A DNA stretch of 64,000 nt from Avibacterium sp. 20-132 (GCF_023611925.1 NZ_CP091456.1:1964001-2028000); one strand, 5' to 3'. Positions 10,415 to 20,704 are shown, counted from the first letter of the stretch. Made by a program: numbers and translations. Notes: a model not told the origin generated them from the sequence alone.

Positions 10415-10438
10415 TGCTTAAAATCGCGAAAAAATTAA

Positions 10439-10466
10439 GGGCTGAGAAATATCAGCCCTGATTTTT
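10439..10466. terminator. Terminator between metX and transporter gene
   Basis: Seven-pair stem gggctga / tcagccc with a six-base loop and tgattttt after it. On the other strand it is followed by a T-rich run too, so it may serve both converging genes. Confidence 0.75.
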
Positions 10467-10479
10467 ATCTGAACAGAGA

Positions 10480-11847
10480 TTAAATTAAATTACTCACAAA
10501 AATAACTAAAATAATCAATGGAACGACATATTTTACATAGTTGAACCAAATGTTGGTGAAAGTAGAATTTGGTTTATCAGAAAGTTCTTTTTTGGCTTCC
10601 TCTTTCAACACAAAGCCGACGAAAATCGCACAGCCAAGTGCGGTGAGTAAAAAGAGAATATTTCCACTCACATAATCAAAAGCATCAAAAATACTTTTTC
10701 CAAAGAAGGTGACATCTTTCAGTAAGTTATCGCTCAAAATAGATGGAATATTACCAAGTAAGAAAATTCCTCCAAGGGTGAGCATAATTGCTTTGCCACG
10801 GCGCATTCTGAGTTTTTCTTGTAGTGCGGTGATAATCACTTCATAAATCGTGATAGAAGTGGTCAGTGCCGCAATGAGCAATAAACTAAAGAAGATAATG
10901 GCAAAAATGCGTCCTGCCCACATATGTGAGAACACAATGGGTAAACTTTGGAAGACAAGCGTTGGACCAGCATTGGGTTCAATGCCAAAGCTGAATAACG
11001 ATGGAAAAATCATAAATCCTGCTAAGACTGCAATGATGGTATTGGTAAAGCCGGTGATCACGGCAGTTTGTACTAAATTTTCTTCTTTACTGAGATAGCT
11101 TGAAAGGGTAATTAGCACGCCAAAACCTAAGCTAAGTGCAAAGAAAACTTGACCTAACACCATAATAAATAACTGCGGTGTAATTTTAGAAAAATCAGGT
11201 TTGAGATAATAAATAATGCCTTCTGCCGCGCCGGGTAAGGTGATGTTACGGATAACCATTCCAATAAGGAAGATAAACAGTAATGGCATTAAATATTTTA
11301 CCGAACGTTCAATCCCACCGATAATCCCTTTCGCTAAAATAACATAGTTAATGGCAACAAAAATAAAGGTATAAAGGGCAATTTGTAGCGGGCTATTGCT
11401 AATGCTCTGTTCATAGAAGGTTTTGGCATACTCTTTGCTAATGGTGCTAGAAATATCAAGGCTACCAGAAATCAAGCTAATGATATAATTCATCACCCAA
11501 CCGCCGAGTACCATATAATAAGCCATAATGCCGAATGCTCCGAGCAAGCCCATATAGCCAATGATTTTCCAATATTTTGAATGGGGTTTTGCGGTCAGTT
11601 TATCTTCAAAGGCATCAATGGAATTGACACGCAAACGGCGACCAATGACGTTTTCCACTAAGATCATCGGGATACCAATCACGATCATTGCTACGCAGAA
11701 TAATAAAACGTATGCACCGCCGCCATTTTCACCAACTAAATAAGGGAAACGCCAAGTCGCGCCAAATCCTACGGTTGCACCAGCCACAGTCATAATATAG
11801 GTTAAGCGGCTTGACCAAGTTTGTCGTTCAGATTTTTTTGTTGTCAT
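10480..11847 (-). CDS. Sodium-dependent neurotransmitter:sodium symporter (NSS) family transporter
   Basis: A 455-residue membrane protein of the bacterial NSS/SNF (LeuT-like) family, which imports amino acids or related compounds with sodium. The N-terminal segment TWSSRLTYIMTVAGATVGFGATWRFP holds the unwound first helix and the sodium-site sequence typical of the family, in the form GFGATWRFPYL. About eleven to twelve membrane helices are visible. The substrate is not predictable; related Haemophilus proteins are annotated only as Na+-dependent transporters. It starts 8 bp after nth on the same strand, so it is probably the last gene of the rnf-nth transcript. Confidence 0.85.
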   Translation of the reverse strand: MTTKKSERQTWSSRLTYIMTVAGATVGFGATWRFPYLVGENGGGAYVLLFCVAMIVIGIPMILVENVIGRRLRVNSIDAFEDKLTAKPHSKYWKIIGYMGLLGAFGIMAYYMVLGGWVMNYIISLISGSLDISSTISKEYAKTFYEQSISNSPLQIALYTFIFVAINYVILAKGIIGGIERSVKYLMPLLFIFLIGMVIRNITLPGAAEGIIYYLKPDFSKITPQLFIMVLGQVFFALSLGFGVLITLSSYLSKEENLVQTAVITGFTNTIIAVLAGFMIFPSLFSFGIEPNAGPTLVFQSLPIVFSHMWAGRIFAIIFFSLLLIAALTTSITIYEVIITALQEKLRMRRGKAIMLTLGGIFLLGNIPSILSDNLLKDVTFFGKSIFDAFDYVSGNILFLLTALGCAIFVGFVLKEEAKKELSDKPNSTFTNIWFNYVKYVVPLIILVIFVSNLI

Positions 11848-11855
11848 AAATTACC

Positions 11856-12491
11856 TTAATTTTCAGTTTTGTCTTTGTATTCACAAAGATCTTCAATAAT
11901 ACAAGAACCGCAGCGAGGCTTGCGTGCAATGCAGGTATAACGCCCGTGCAAAATAAGCCAATGATGCACATCGACTTTAAATTCAGCTGGCACAACCTTG
12001 AGTAATTTTTCTTCTACCTGTAATACGGTTTTGCCGGGCGCAAAGTTTGTCCGATTACAGACACGGAAAATATGGGTATCTACCGCAATGGTAGGCTGAC
12101 CAAATGCCGTATTTAACACCACATTCGCGGTTTTTCGCCCAACGCCTGCTAAGGCTTCAAGTTCCTCACGCGTTTGCGGAATTTCCCCATTGTGTTTTTC
12201 GATCAGATCACGACAGGTTTTAATAATATTCTCAGCTTTACTATTAAACAGACCAATGGTTTTAATATAGCTTTTTAAGCCATCTAATCCAAGATCTAAA
12301 ATCGCTTGTGGTGTATTTGCCACAGGGAAGAGTTTTGCGGTGGCTTTATTCACCCCTTTATCTGTTGCCTGTGCAGACAAAATTACCGCGATCAATAACT
12401 CAAAAGGTGAATGATAATTCAATTCCGTCGTTGGATGAGGATTTTGATCCCGTAATCGCGTTAAAATTTCAATACGTTTTTGTTTATTCAT
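11856..12491 (-). CDS. nth: Endonuclease III, DNA glycosylase/AP lyase Nth
   Basis: Removes oxidised pyrimidines from DNA and cleaves the abasic strand. The 211-residue protein has the helix-hairpin-helix LAGVGRKTA with catalytic Lys120, the catalytic Asp138 (AVDTHIFRV), and the C-terminal iron-sulfur loop with Cys187, Cys194, Cys197 and Cys203 in the C-x6-C-x2-C-x5-C spacing. It begins 5 bp after rnfE, the same rnfE-nth linkage found in enterobacteria. That linkage is often taken to reflect a need for Fe-S cluster redox poise, which is an inference. Confidence 0.96.
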   Translation of the reverse strand: MNKQKRIEILTRLRDQNPHPTTELNYHSPFELLIAVILSAQATDKGVNKATAKLFPVANTPQAILDLGLDGLKSYIKTIGLFNSKAENIIKTCRDLIEKHNGEIPQTREELEALAGVGRKTANVVLNTAFGQPTIAVDTHIFRVCNRTNFAPGKTVLQVEEKLLKVVPAEFKVDVHHWLILHGRYTCIARKPRCGSCIIEDLCEYKDKTEN

Positions 12492-12496
12492 TGTGT

Positions 12497-13228
12497 TTAT
12501 TGTTTTTTATCATCAATCAAGTTTTTCATCGCCAAAATCAACCCCAAACCAAGGAATGCCCCGGGAGGTAAAATAGCGAGTAAAAAGCTACTGTTTAGCT
12601 CAAAAAGATTTAAATGTAATGCGACAGCCCAGTTACCGAGCAGATTTTCCATTCCCATAAACAGTTTGCCTGTGCCTAACACTTCACGAATTGCCCCCAG
12701 TATTAACAAGCTAAACGCCATTCCCACGCCAATTGCAAAGCCATCAAAAAGTGAAAGCCATACACCATTTTTTGACGCAAAGGCTTCTGCACGACCAATG
12801 ACAATACAGTTGGTGACAATTAAAGGAATAAAAATCCCTAAAGATTGATAAAGCGTGTACGTGTAAGCATTCATCATTAACTGCACAATGGTTACCGTAG
12901 TAGCAATAATCATCACATAAATAGGAATACGAATGGCGTGTGGAATATGCTTGCGGAATAGTGAAACCACCACATTGGTACACATTAGCACTACAATGGT
13001 CGCAATGCCTAAACCAAGGGCATTTGTCGCCGAGCTAGATACCGCAAGCAATGGGCAAAGCCCTAAAAGTTGCACAAGTGCGGGGTTATTATGCCAAAAG
13101 CCTTGCTTAAATAATTCACCCCATTGGCTTTTTACTTCGCTTATTGGCAGTTGAGATGGTGGTGTTTCCGCTGTGAAATCCATCTCATTTTCTAAAGTGC
13201 GGTGGTTTTTTTCACGATTTTCATTCAT
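12497..13228 (-). CDS. rnfE: Rnf/Rsx electron transport complex subunit E
   Basis: Membrane subunit of the Rnf (Rsx) complex, a ferredoxin:NAD+ oxidoreductase coupled to ion transport and, as Rsx, a reducer of SoxR in enterics. The protein has 243 residues with about six membrane helices, related to RnfA. Conserved half-repeat features are [16 protein letters not shown] and [19 protein letters not shown], each holding a cysteine that in RnfA/RnfE helps bind the intramembrane [2Fe-2S] cluster. It shares its first base with the last base of rnfG, so translation is coupled. Confidence 0.95.
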   Translation of the reverse strand: MNENREKNHRTLENEMDFTAETPPSQLPISEVKSQWGELFKQGFWHNNPALVQLLGLCPLLAVSSSATNALGLGIATIVVLMCTNVVVSLFRKHIPHAIRIPIYVMIIATTVTIVQLMMNAYTYTLYQSLGIFIPLIVTNCIVIGRAEAFASKNGVWLSLFDGFAIGVGMAFSLLILGAIREVLGTGKLFMGMENLLGNWAVALHLNLFELNSSFLLAILPPGAFLGLGLILAMKNLIDDKKQ

Positions 13229-13854
13229 CAGTTTTGCTCCTCTTTCACCGCATTCACCTTCATTTGTTGTAACAAAGGTAAGGCAGAACGCTTGATTTGA
13301 TTGACAATCGCGCGTGGCGTAATGGTTGCCCCAGTAAATTGATCAAATTGCCCACCGTCTTTTTTTACCGCCCAATCATTGAGATTATCGCTGCTGATTT
13401 TTTTGTGATTAAAGCTCAGCACCCAATCAGAAATACGTAATTCAATTTTATCGCCTAAGCCCGGTGTTTCTTTATGTTCAAGTACACGCAAGCCTAATAC
13501 TTCACCTTGTGGCGTAATGCCAACAAGAAAACGAATATTGCCTGAATAGCCGTCTGGCGCAATGGTTTCATAGGCATAAGCCACCGGCTGATGATTTTTC
13601 TCTGCGACACAGATTTTCTCAATACGCAAGGTTTTTGCTTGAGCAAAATGAGGCTCATCGCAACTGGCGAGTAAATCGTTATCATAGCTTTGCGGTGGAA
13701 TAATTTGTGCGAGCAATTCCGCTTGTTGGTTGGCGACTGCTTGCGTAATAGGGGCTTTTGTTAAGAAATACACCGCAGCAGAAAGTGCGGTACAAATTAA
13801 CGCAATAACACCTAAGATCACGCCATAGCGGAGGCTAATTTTTACCGTTTGCAT
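13228..13854 (-). CDS. rnfG: Rnf/Rsx electron transport complex subunit G (flavoprotein)
   Basis: Single-pass membrane protein with a periplasmic FMN domain. One N-terminal membrane segment spans about 10-32. The flavinylation motif is TGAT at 174-177 (QFTGATITP), where Thr177 would carry FMN by a phosphoester bond, attached by an ApbE-type transferase that is not in this window. The length of 208 is normal for the family. It starts 3 bp after the rnfD stop and overlaps rnfE by one base. Confidence 0.95.
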   Translation of the reverse strand: MQTVKISLRYGVILGVIALICTALSAAVYFLTKAPITQAVANQQAELLAQIIPPQSYDNDLLASCDEPHFAQAKTLRIEKICVAEKNHQPVAYAYETIAPDGYSGNIRFLVGITPQGEVLGLRVLEHKETPGLGDKIELRISDWVLSFNHKKISSDNLNDWAVKKDGGQFDQFTGATITPRAIVNQIKRSALPLLQQMKVNAVKEEQN

Positions 13855-13857
13855 TGC

Positions 13858-14931
13858 TTATTTCCTTCTATGTCCAGCCACGCGTGGGCGCGTGTAATGA
13901 TCAATGAGTGGCACACAAATGTTTGCCAATAACACAGCAAATGCCACACCATCAGGGTAGTTACCATTGAAGCGGATCAGGCACACCAGTAAGCCAATAA
14001 TCGTACCAAAAACCAGTTTACCTTTTGGGGTAATGGAAGAGGTAACAGGATCGGTTGCAATGAAAAATGCCCCGAACATCGTTGCACCACTAAACCACTG
14101 CCATAAAGGGCTTGGCACATAAGAAGAAAGCAGCCAATGTAGTCCACTTACTAGTAACATTGTGGATAAAAAAGCCGTTGGAATTTGCCAATGAATAATT
14201 TTTTTCCAAATTAAAAAGAGCCCACCGAGTAAGAAGAAAAAATTCACTTGCGCCCAACCTAAACCAAGGTTGAGTTCCCCTTTTAATGGCAACACTTGTG
14301 CAAAAATCGGTGATTGATTGACTTCACTTATCGCCATATTGATTTTGCTTGCCGTTTTGACGGAATCTAACGGCGTGGCTTGAGTAATACCATCAATGGA
14401 ATTGGTTAATTGATGTAGGTTGAAACCATCTGTGGTGATGCCGTGGAAAATCAACTGATAAGCATCTTGCAGGCTAGGCGGTTCATTTAATAGGGTTACA
14501 GGGGGAAGCCAAGCAGTCATTTGCACAGGAAAGGAAATGAGCAATACCACATAACCGACCATTGCAGGGTTAAACAAATTTTGCCCCAAGCCGCCATAAA
14601 CGTGTTTGCCGAGTATTACGGCGCAGAATGTGCCAATTAAAATCACCCAATAAGGCGCATAAGGCGGAATTGCCATCGCGAGCATTAATGCCGTTAGCAC
14701 GACGCTGAAATCACTAATATAAAACAGGGTTGGTTTTTTGCGTAAGCGAGTAACGATAAACTCCAACACTAACGCAAAGGAAATGGCGAGTAGGCTTTGA
14801 ATCAACACACCAAAACCAAAATAATAAACTTGTGCCGCGAAAGCGGGCAACATAGCCAGGGCAACCCACAGCATAATGCGAGCAGTTAATTTGCCCGAGT
14901 GGGTATGTGGCGAACTCATCATTTTAAACAT
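13858..14931 (-). CDS. rnfD: Rnf/Rsx electron transport complex subunit D
   Basis: Integral membrane subunit of 357 residues with about nine membrane helices, related to NqrB. The segment [10 protein letters not shown] puts Thr186 where the covalent FMN threonine of RnfD is expected (Thr187 in Vibrio as I remember it). Note that the motif reads TQAT rather than SGAT, which should be compared with other Pasteurellaceae. A second conserved block is [20 protein letters not shown] near 280-300. It starts 9 bp after rnfC. Confidence 0.94.
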   Translation of the reverse strand: MFKMMSSPHTHSGKLTARIMLWVALAMLPAFAAQVYYFGFGVLIQSLLAISFALVLEFIVTRLRKKPTLFYISDFSVVLTALMLAMAIPPYAPYWVILIGTFCAVILGKHVYGGLGQNLFNPAMVGYVVLLISFPVQMTAWLPPVTLLNEPPSLQDAYQLIFHGITTDGFNLHQLTNSIDGITQATPLDSVKTASKINMAISEVNQSPIFAQVLPLKGELNLGLGWAQVNFFFLLGGLFLIWKKIIHWQIPTAFLSTMLLVSGLHWLLSSYVPSPLWQWFSGATMFGAFFIATDPVTSSITPKGKLVFGTIIGLLVCLIRFNGNYPDGVAFAVLLANICVPLIDHYTRPRVAGHRRK

Positions 14932-14940
14932 TGATAAACC

Positions 14941-17900
14941 TTATTCTTTTTCCTTGGATTGATTTTCTTTTGCTTGTTTCTTCGCTTTTGCCCGTGCAAT
15001 AGCCGCCGTAATAGCCGCTTTTTTCGGATCAAGTGCGGTGGGATTTTCTTGCGTTTTTTCAACCGCACTTTGTATTGCCGTTGCGTTTTCGCGATTTTCT
15101 ATCACGCCTTGTGCTGCCGTTGAGGCTTCGCGGTTTTCTATCGCACTTTCGCGGTGTTCACTTTTCACAGCCCCTTGTCCTTCAACAAGTGGCAGCGTTG
15201 CGTGGGCAGATTGTGCCGTGCCATTCTGTGCCTGTTTCTTCGCTTTTGCTCGTGCAATAGCCGCCGCAATAGCGGCTTTTTTCGGATCAAGTGTGGTGGG
15301 ATTTTCTTGCGTTTTTTCAACCGCACTTTGTATTGTCGTTGCGTTTTCGCGGTTTTCAACCGCATTCTGTGTTGCCGTTGAGCTTTCGTGGTTTTCTAAC
15401 GCACTTTCGCGGTGTTCGCTTTCCACAGCACCTTGTTCTTCAACAAGTGGCTGCATTGCGTGGGCAGATTGTGCCGTGCCATTCTGCGCTTGTTTCTTCG
15501 CTTTTGCCCGTGCAATAGCCGCCGCAATAGCGGCTTTTTTCGGATCAAGTGCGGTGGGATTTTCTTGCGTTTTTTCAACCGCACTTTGTATTGCCGTTGC
15601 GTTTTCGCGGTTTTCAATCGCACTTTGGCGGTATTCACTTTCCACAGCCCCTTGTTCTTCAATAAGTGGCTGCGTCGCGTGGGCAGATTGTGGCGTGCCA
15701 TTCTGTGCCTGTTTCTTCGCTTTTGCCCGTGCAATAGCCGCCGCAATAGCCGCTTTTTTCGGATCAAGTGCGGTGGGATTTTCTTGCGTTTTTTCAACCG
15801 CACTTTGTATTACTGTTGAGCTTTCGCGGTTTTCAACCGCATTCTGTGTTGCCGTTGAGCTTTCGTGGTTTTCTAACACACTTTCGCGGTGTTCGCTTTC
15901 CACAGTCCCTTGTTCTTCAACAAGTGGTTGTGTTGAGTGGGAAGATTGTGGCGTGCCATTCTGTGCCTGTTTCTTCGCTTTTGCCCGTGCAATAGCCGCC
16001 GCAATAGCGGCTTTTTTCGGATCAAGTGCGGTGGGATTTTCTTGCGTTTTTTCAACCGCACTTTGTATTGCCGTTGCGTTTTCGCGGTTTTCAATCACAC
16101 CTTGTGCTGACGTTGAGTTTTCGCGGTTTTCTATCGCACTTCCACTATTTGTTTGAGTTGAATTTTCTGTGGTGTTGGCTTTTGCGTTTTCAGGTTGTGC
16201 ATTATGGATTGAGGCTTGTTTTCTTGCTTTGGCTCGTGCGAGTGCGGCAGCAATAGCGGCTTTTTTGGGATCAACTGTGAGATTTTCCGCAGAATTTGTG
16301 TTCTGTGGATTTTCTTGCATTTGATTTTCTGATGCAGCACGTTCTTGTTCTGCTTGTTGGCGAGCTAAGCGACGAGCTTTGCGTTGCGCCATAATATCGG
16401 AATTATCTGGTTGAAGCTGACCTTTTTCATCCACAAAGGTTTTTACATTTGGAGTTTCGTTGTCCGTTTGTTTTTTAGCTTTTAGGCGCGCTAATGCCGC
16501 TTGAACAGGATCTATGCCGTTTTGTTTTGCGATTTCTTCACGACGCGCTTCGGCAGCTCGTTGGGTACGCGCTTTGCGGGCTTGTTCTTCTTTCTCTAAA
16601 CGTGCTTGGCGCGCTTCAAAGCGTAGTTTGGCTTCGTGGGATTTTTGTGCTTGTTCTTTGATTTCCCAAATTTTTGCTTTTTCTTGACGGAAATATTGGA
16701 TAAGCGGAATGTGGCTTGGGCAAACATAGGCACACAAGCCACATTCGATACAATCTTGCAGGGCATATTGTTCTGATTTTTGATGATCTTCACTGCGTGC
16801 AAACCAATAGAGTTGCTGTGGCATTAAATGCACAGGACAAGCATCAGAGCAGGCAGAACAGCGAATACAAGCTTGTTCAGGTTCGGGTTCGGCATACTCA
16901 AAATGATCAGGCGCAAGCAAGCAGTTGGTGATTTTTGTAACTGGCGCGCTGAGATTTGGCAAAATAAAGCCCATCATAGGTCCGCCCATAAACACGGGAA
17001 AACGCCCATCATATTGGTAGCCGACTTGTTGTAATAGTGCAGAAATAGGTGTTCCCAAGCGTACCCATAAATTACCTTTGCGGGGGATTTTATCACCTGT
17101 TAGCGTTACCACACGTTCAATTAAAGGTTCGTCATTTATCACCGCTCTTTTGATCGCAAAAGCGGTGCCAACATTGTGCATTAGTACGCCAATGCTGGAA
17201 GAACGCTGTCCGCTTGGTACTTCAATGCCGGTTAGCACTTGAATAAGCTGTTTTGCCGCACCAGAAGGATATTTTGTGGGAATAACACGAATTTCAATAT
17301 CATTTGCCCCTTTTAAAGCGTGTTTAAGGGCTTTTACGGCGTTGGGTTTATTGTCCTCAATGGCGATGACCACTTTTTCGGGGCTTAAAATATAGCGTAA
17401 GATCCGTATTCCTTCGATGATCTCGTTAGGATAATCTTGCATTAGCCGATCATCACAGGTGATATAAGGTTCACATTCTGCACCATTGATAATCAGCAGT
17501 TTTACTTTATTTTCTGCCGATTGAATTTTAGCCGCAGTAGGGAACACGGCACCGCCTAACCCCGCAATGCCGGCGTGATAAATTTTTTCGATAAGCTGTT
17601 CTGGCGTTTGGGTGAGAAAATCCTCAATCGGGTGTTGTGTACGCCATTGGTCTTTACCGTCTGCCTGAATTTGAATGGTTAGCTCAGGTAAGCCAGAAGG
17701 GTGAGCGGCAATATAAGGGGTAATGGCCGTAACAATGCCTGAAGTTGGGGCGTGTACGGGCAGATTACGCAAGCCTTCACCTAAGGTTAATGGCTGGCCT
17801 TTTAGCACCTTATCTCCTTCTTTTACCAACAGATTTCCCGCATTGCCTGCGTGCTGTTTAACAGGTACATAGTAGGTTTCTACCAACGCCGCTGGGCGAA

Positions 17901-18000
17901 TTGGGACGTGATTAGATTGTGATTTCATTTCAGGCGGATGAATTCCTCCTGCGAAATCCCATAATCTTCCAGAATTAAAATGGGTTAATACATCAGCCAT
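14941..18000 (-). CDS. rnfC: Rnf/Rsx electron transport complex subunit C with expanded repeat tail
   Basis: RnfC is the NADH-side peripheral subunit, carrying FMN- and NADH-binding domains and two [4Fe-4S] clusters. From ATG 18000 it is 1019 residues; a longer frame begins at 18090 but the ATG at 18000 overlaps the rnfB stop (TAATG). N-terminal [11 protein letters not shown], a Rossmann-like NADH region, and two cluster motifs, [12 protein letters not shown] and [12 protein letters not shown], are intact. The last 450 or so residues are an Ala/Lys/Glu-rich tail in which [18 protein letters not shown] recurs six times. E. coli RsxC (about 740 aa) has a shorter tail of the same kind, so this one is strongly expanded. 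Confidence 0.94.
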   Translation of the reverse strand: MADVLTHFNSGRLWDFAGGIHPPEMKSQSNHVPIRPAALVETYYVPVKQHAGNAGNLLVKEGDKVLKGQPLTLGEGLRNLPVHAPTSGIVTAITPYIAAHPSGLPELTIQIQADGKDQWRTQHPIEDFLTQTPEQLIEKIYHAGIAGLGGAVFPTAAKIQSAENKVKLLIINGAECEPYITCDDRLMQDYPNEIIEGIRILRYILSPEKVVIAIEDNKPNAVKALKHALKGANDIEIRVIPTKYPSGAAKQLIQVLTGIEVPSGQRSSSIGVLMHNVGTAFAIKRAVINDEPLIERVVTLTGDKIPRKGNLWVRLGTPISALLQQVGYQYDGRFPVFMGGPMMGFILPNLSAPVTKITNCLLAPDHFEYAEPEPEQACIRCSACSDACPVHLMPQQLYWFARSEDHQKSEQYALQDCIECGLCAYVCPSHIPLIQYFRQEKAKIWEIKEQAQKSHEAKLRFEARQARLEKEEQARKARTQRAAEARREEIAKQNGIDPVQAALARLKAKKQTDNETPNVKTFVDEKGQLQPDNSDIMAQRKARRLARQQAEQERAASENQMQENPQNTNSAENLTVDPKKAAIAAALARAKARKQASIHNAQPENAKANTTENSTQTNSGSAIENRENSTSAQGVIENRENATAIQSAVEKTQENPTALDPKKAAIAAAIARAKAKKQAQNGTPQSSHSTQPLVEEQGTVESEHRESVLENHESSTATQNAVENRESSTVIQSAVEKTQENPTALDPKKAAIAAAIARAKAKKQAQNGTPQSAHATQPLIEEQGAVESEYRQSAIENRENATAIQSAVEKTQENPTALDPKKAAIAAAIARAKAKKQAQNGTAQSAHAMQPLVEEQGAVESEHRESALENHESSTATQNAVENRENATTIQSAVEKTQENPTTLDPKKAAIAAAIARAKAKKQAQNGTAQSAHATLPLVEGQGAVKSEHRESAIENREASTAAQGVIENRENATAIQSAVEKTQENPTALDPKKAAITAAIARAKAKKQAKENQSKEKE
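14980..16290 (-). repeat. Tandem coding repeats in rnfC rich in uptake sequences
   Basis: Five near-identical units plus one degenerate N-terminal unit. The uptake word starts at 15031, 15289 (one base changed), 15547, 15766 and 16024, so successive units are 258, 258, 219 and 258 bp (86 or 73 codons). Every unit carries a facing uptake word in the opposite orientation encoding SAVEK, about 30 bp away. Nine exact 9-bp uptake cores occur in about 1.07 kb. Confidence 0.92.
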
Positions 18001-18599
18001 TATTTTTCCGCTCCCTGATTCTTTGAGTTGCGGTTTGCGGTAATATTTAGCACCGGAATGGTTAAGCTGGGATCGAATTTCCAATCCCAATGATCAATGT
18101 CTTGTTCTATTTTTATCATTGAAATGCAATCTGTCGGGCAAGGCGCAACACAGAGTTCACAACCTGTACAAAGATCTGGAATGACGGTGTGCATCGCTTT
18201 ATTGGTGCCAATAATGGCATCAACGGGGCAGGCCTGAATACATTTGGTGCAGCCAATACACATCGCTTCGTGAATCAGTGCGACTTTTGCGGCGTTATCT
18301 TCTTCATCAAATTCTGTTGCAGGTACGTCCACGCCTAATAAATCGGCAATTTTAACCACTAATGGCTGCCCACCCGGAATACATTTGGTAATCACATCAC
18401 CTTGTGCAATTGCTTCAGCATAAGGTTTACAGCCGGGATAGCCACATTGCCCGCATTGGCTTTGTGGGAGCAGTGCATCAATTTTTTCTACGATAGGATC
18501 CGCTTGCACTTTCAGTTTGATTGAGGCTAAACCTAAAATAGCACCAAAAATTAAAGCAAGCACGCTGATAGCGAGAAGGACATAATATAAGGTTGTCAT
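18000..18599 (-). CDS. rnfB: Rnf/Rsx electron transport complex subunit B (ferredoxin-like)
   Basis: Membrane-anchored iron-sulfur subunit that takes electrons from or to soluble ferredoxin. One N-terminal membrane helix (5-27) precedes a [4Fe-4S] domain with Cys49, Cys52, Cys57 and Cys73. Two ferredoxin-type clusters follow: Cys114/117/120/124 ([12 protein letters not shown]) and Cys144/147/150/154 ([12 protein letters not shown]). The length of 199 is usual for gamma-proteobacterial RnfB. It starts 1 bp after the rnfA stop; its stop overlaps the rnfC start. Confidence 0.96.
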   Translation of the reverse strand: MTTLYYVLLAISVLALIFGAILGLASIKLKVQADPIVEKIDALLPQSQCGQCGYPGCKPYAEAIAQGDVITKCIPGGQPLVVKIADLLGVDVPATEFDEEDNAAKVALIHEAMCIGCTKCIQACPVDAIIGTNKAMHTVIPDLCTGCELCVAPCPTDCISMIKIEQDIDHWDWKFDPSLTIPVLNITANRNSKNQGAEK

Positions 18600-18600
18600 T

Positions 18601-19182
18601 TTACATTCTCACTATGCCAGCAAAGCCCATAAAGGCAAGGGACATTAGCCCTGCTGTAATCAATGCGATAGATGCACCGCGAAATGGCATTGGCACATCT
18701 GCAGCGGCAAGGCGTTCACGCAAGGCGGCAAATAGCACCAGCACAAGGGAAAAACCGAGTGAAGCGCCAAAACCGTAAACCACGGATTGGGTTAAATTAT
18801 GGGCTAAATTGACATTGAGTAATGCCACGCCTAACACCGCACAGTTGGTGGTGATAAGGGGCAAAAATACACCGAGTAGGCGATAAAGGGTTGGGCTTGT
18901 TTTGTGAATGACCATTTCAGTAAATTGCACCACCACAGCAATCACTAAAATAAACACTAAGGTGCGTAAAAAATTGCCATTAAATGGCGTCAGTAAGTAG
19001 CGATCAATTAAATAAGAGCAAAGGGAGGCAACGGTGAGTACAAACATTGTAGCAAGCCCCATTCCAATGGCGGTTTCGATTTTTTTCGATACCCCCATAA
19101 AAGGACAAAGCCCTAGGAATTTCACTAGGACAAAGTTATTAATAAGTGCGGTGCTAATAATTAATAAAATATAGTCAGTCAT
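18601..19182 (-). CDS. rnfA: Rnf/Rsx electron transport complex subunit A
   Basis: First gene of the rnf operon, 193 residues with six membrane helices. It has the two half-repeat motifs around [16 protein letters not shown] and [18 protein letters not shown]; the cysteines in these segments lie where RnfA and RnfE together hold the intramembrane [2Fe-2S] cluster. Gene order A-B-C-D-G-E-nth is the standard gamma-proteobacterial one. The ribosome site is carried in the 197 bp gap shared with the divergent antitoxin gene. Confidence 0.96.
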   Translation of the reverse strand: MTDYILLIISTALINNFVLVKFLGLCPFMGVSKKIETAIGMGLATMFVLTVASLCSYLIDRYLLTPFNGNFLRTLVFILVIAVVVQFTEMVIHKTSPTLYRLLGVFLPLITTNCAVLGVALLNVNLAHNLTQSVVYGFGASLGFSLVLVLFAALRERLAAADVPMPFRGASIALITAGLMSLAFMGFAGIVRM

Positions 19183-19334
19183 CGGTTCATTATCCTTGCT
19201 TTCATTGCATTGTTATGATTTTTATATAGTTGAAAGCCAAGTTGTCAGAAAAAATCTCGCTCGCTATTATCCTAGTTTCTTGCTGGGATAACAATAGAAA
19301 ATTTTAGGTAGATGTTGAATTTATAGCGATTATG

Positions 19335-19348
19335 ACGTAGTCTTACGT
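19335..19348. promoter_or_regulatory. Inverted repeat before toxin-antitoxin pair, possible operator
   Basis: ACGTA-gtct-TACGT lies 31 bp upstream of the antitoxin start. A second imperfect inverted repeat, ttatcctag / ctgggataa, is at 19267-19291. Antitoxins of this type usually repress their own promoter through such palindromes, but which repeat is used is unknown. Confidence 0.35.
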
Positions 19349-19379
19349 TGTATTTTATCTATTCAATAAAGGAAAGAAA

Positions 19380-19571
19380 ATGCTAAAAGAAGAAGGTTAT
19401 GATGCGTTTTTGGCGGAAAGGATTGCAGAGGCAATTGCCGCCGCGGAGCGGGGGGAAGCAATGTCTTTGGAAGAATGGAAAAAACACACCGATGAATTAT
19501 TAAGACGAAAAGCCCTAGAATTAGACGCTTTAACTCGAGAAGAAGAGCTAGAGTTAGGATATGTCAGCTAA
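19380..19571 (+). CDS. Probable antitoxin of a type II toxin-antitoxin pair
   Basis: A 63-residue acidic, helical protein (many Glu and Ala, ending TREEELELGYVS) preceded by AAAGGA. It overlaps the next gene by 11 bases, the layout usual for antitoxin-first pairs. Its sequence is too short and biased for me to name the family; a RelB/ParD-like role is inferred from the toxin partner. Such antitoxins bind DNA or wrap the toxin active site with a flexible end. Confidence 0.6.
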   Translation: MLKEEGYDAFLAERIAEAIAAAERGEAMSLEEWKKHTDELLRRKALELDALTREEELELGYVS

Positions 19572-19869
19572 AAAGCTAGAGATTACTTTACCTGCTATCA
19601 GACAGATTGATGGAATTCTAACCAATGTATCAGACTATACTGGCTCTGTAAAAAGCGCAGAAAAATTAAATTCTGAGCTACAAAAAGTTTTCCACCGTAT
19701 TGCATTTTTTCCCAAAATTGGCAAGAAAAGAGGTGATGAAATGAGGGATTCATTTTGCCGCCATTACCGCATTGTCTATCGTGAATATGAAGATCGTGTC
19801 GAAACGAAAATATCCCCTTTTATCTTCTTAAATTTTTTGCCAAAAACGCCGCAAAATTCTCCACTTTAA
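19561..19869 (+). CDS. RelE/ParE-superfamily toxin, atypical C-terminus
   Basis: A 102-residue protein whose middle part (RIAFFPKIGKKRGDEMRDSFCRHYRIVYREYEDRVETKI, residues about 43-82, quoted only by its ends RIAFFP and RVETKI) looks like a RelE/ParE toxin fold with the usual basic loop and YRIVYR strand. These toxins inhibit gyrase (ParE) or cleave mRNA on the ribosome (RelE); which applies is not decidable. The expected last strand is replaced by SPFIFLNFLPKTPQ. The final 50 bases are antisense to the end of yfcH, so the natural end may have been lost. Activity is uncertain. Confidence 0.55.
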   Translation: MSAKKLEITLPAIRQIDGILTNVSDYTGSVKSAEKLNSELQKVFHRIAFFPKIGKKRGDEMRDSFCRHYRIVYREYEDRVETKISPFIFLNFLPKTPQNSPL

Positions 19870-20704
19870 ATTCAAACCCCGCATCAATCAGGCGAGTGGG
19901 GCGAATGCGTTGGCTGTCTAATAATAATTGTGAGCGATCACCTAAAAGCCAACGTAATACAAATGCTGGCACGTTAGCGCAATGAGGGCGGTTAAGGAAA
20001 TTTCCGAGCTGTTGGTTGAAATCCTGATTGGTGATCGGTTGTGGGGAAGCGAAGTTGAAGACGCCTTCATATTGTCTATTTTCTAATAAAAATAAAATTC
20101 CCGCGATCATATCTTGTAAGCTAATCCAAGCCCAATATTGTTTGCCACTACCGAGTTTTCCGCCTAAACCTAGGCGATATAACGGTAATATTTTGCTTAA
20201 TGCACCGCCGTTTGGACTTAATACCATTGCCGTGCGTAATAAACACACGCGAGTGTTGGCTTGCCTTGCCGCGGCTTCCCATTGTTGGCATAGCTGGGCG
20301 GGAAATTGTGTGCTAGCAGGGGTTGTTTCATCAATCCAATGATCTTGGTGATCACCATAGAACCCCGTCGCCGATCCTGAAATCAAGGTGTGAGGCGGAC
20401 AATCGCTTTGATTGATAAGTGCGGTTAAATTTTGCGTTAAATTTACTCGGCTTGCAAAAAGTTTGGCTTTTTGTTTGGCTGTCCAGCGGTGATTGAAAAT
20501 AGGTTCACCGGCTAAATTAATGACGGCATCAAATTCATTGAGATTTTTTAATAATGCAAGATGATCAATTTGTTGCACTTCATTTGGAAACCGTTCGGGC
20601 TGAATGTTGCGTGTTAAAAGGCAAATTTTATGTCGTTTGGCGAGAAGTTGCGGGATCAAGGCTGAACCAATCAGCCCTGTGCCGCCTGTGAGTAAAATCT
20701 TCAT
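19820..20704 (-). CDS. yfcH: TIGR01777/SulA-family NAD(P)-binding epimerase-like protein YfcH
   Basis: A 294-residue extended short-chain dehydrogenase/reductase-like protein. The dinucleotide motif GGTGLIG is at 7-13. The family block NLAGEPIFNHRWTAKQK and the C-terminal DUF1731 region with NVPAFVLRWLLGDRSQLLLDSQR are clear. The substrate of YfcH/SulA proteins is unknown; the old cell-division label for some members is not supported by sequence. Its start codon directly follows the argR stop, so the two are likely co-transcribed. Its 3' end overlaps the toxin gene on the other strand. Confidence 0.88.
   Translation of the reverse strand: MKILLTGGTGLIGSALIPQLLAKRHKICLLTRNIQPERFPNEVQQIDHLALLKNLNEFDAVINLAGEPIFNHRWTAKQKAKLFASRVNLTQNLTALINQSDCPPHTLISGSATGFYGDHQDHWIDETTPASTQFPAQLCQQWEAAARQANTRVCLLRTAMVLSPNGGALSKILPLYRLGLGGKLGSGKQYWAWISLQDMIAGILFLLENRQYEGVFNFASPQPITNQDFNQQLGNFLNRPHCANVPAFVLRWLLGDRSQLLLDSQRIRPTRLIDAGFEFKVENFAAFLAKNLRR

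Noticed and set aside
15038..16156. Long open frame of 372 codons on the plus strand, antisense to rnfC
   Set aside because: It arises because the rnfC repeat units lack stops in that frame; it is repetitive Cys/Phe/Ser-rich, has no ribosome site and mirrors the repeat period.
14980..16290. Regular direct repeats that could suggest a CRISPR array
   Set aside because: Units are 219-258 bp, coding throughout in rnfC, with no short repeat-spacer pattern and no cas genes.
18001..18090. N-terminal extension of rnfC into rnfB
   Set aside because: These residues are rnfB sequence in another frame; the start at 18000 overlaps the rnfB stop.
19267..19291. Inverted repeat as terminator before the toxin-antitoxin pair
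   Set aside because: No T run follows on either strand; kept only as a possible operator.
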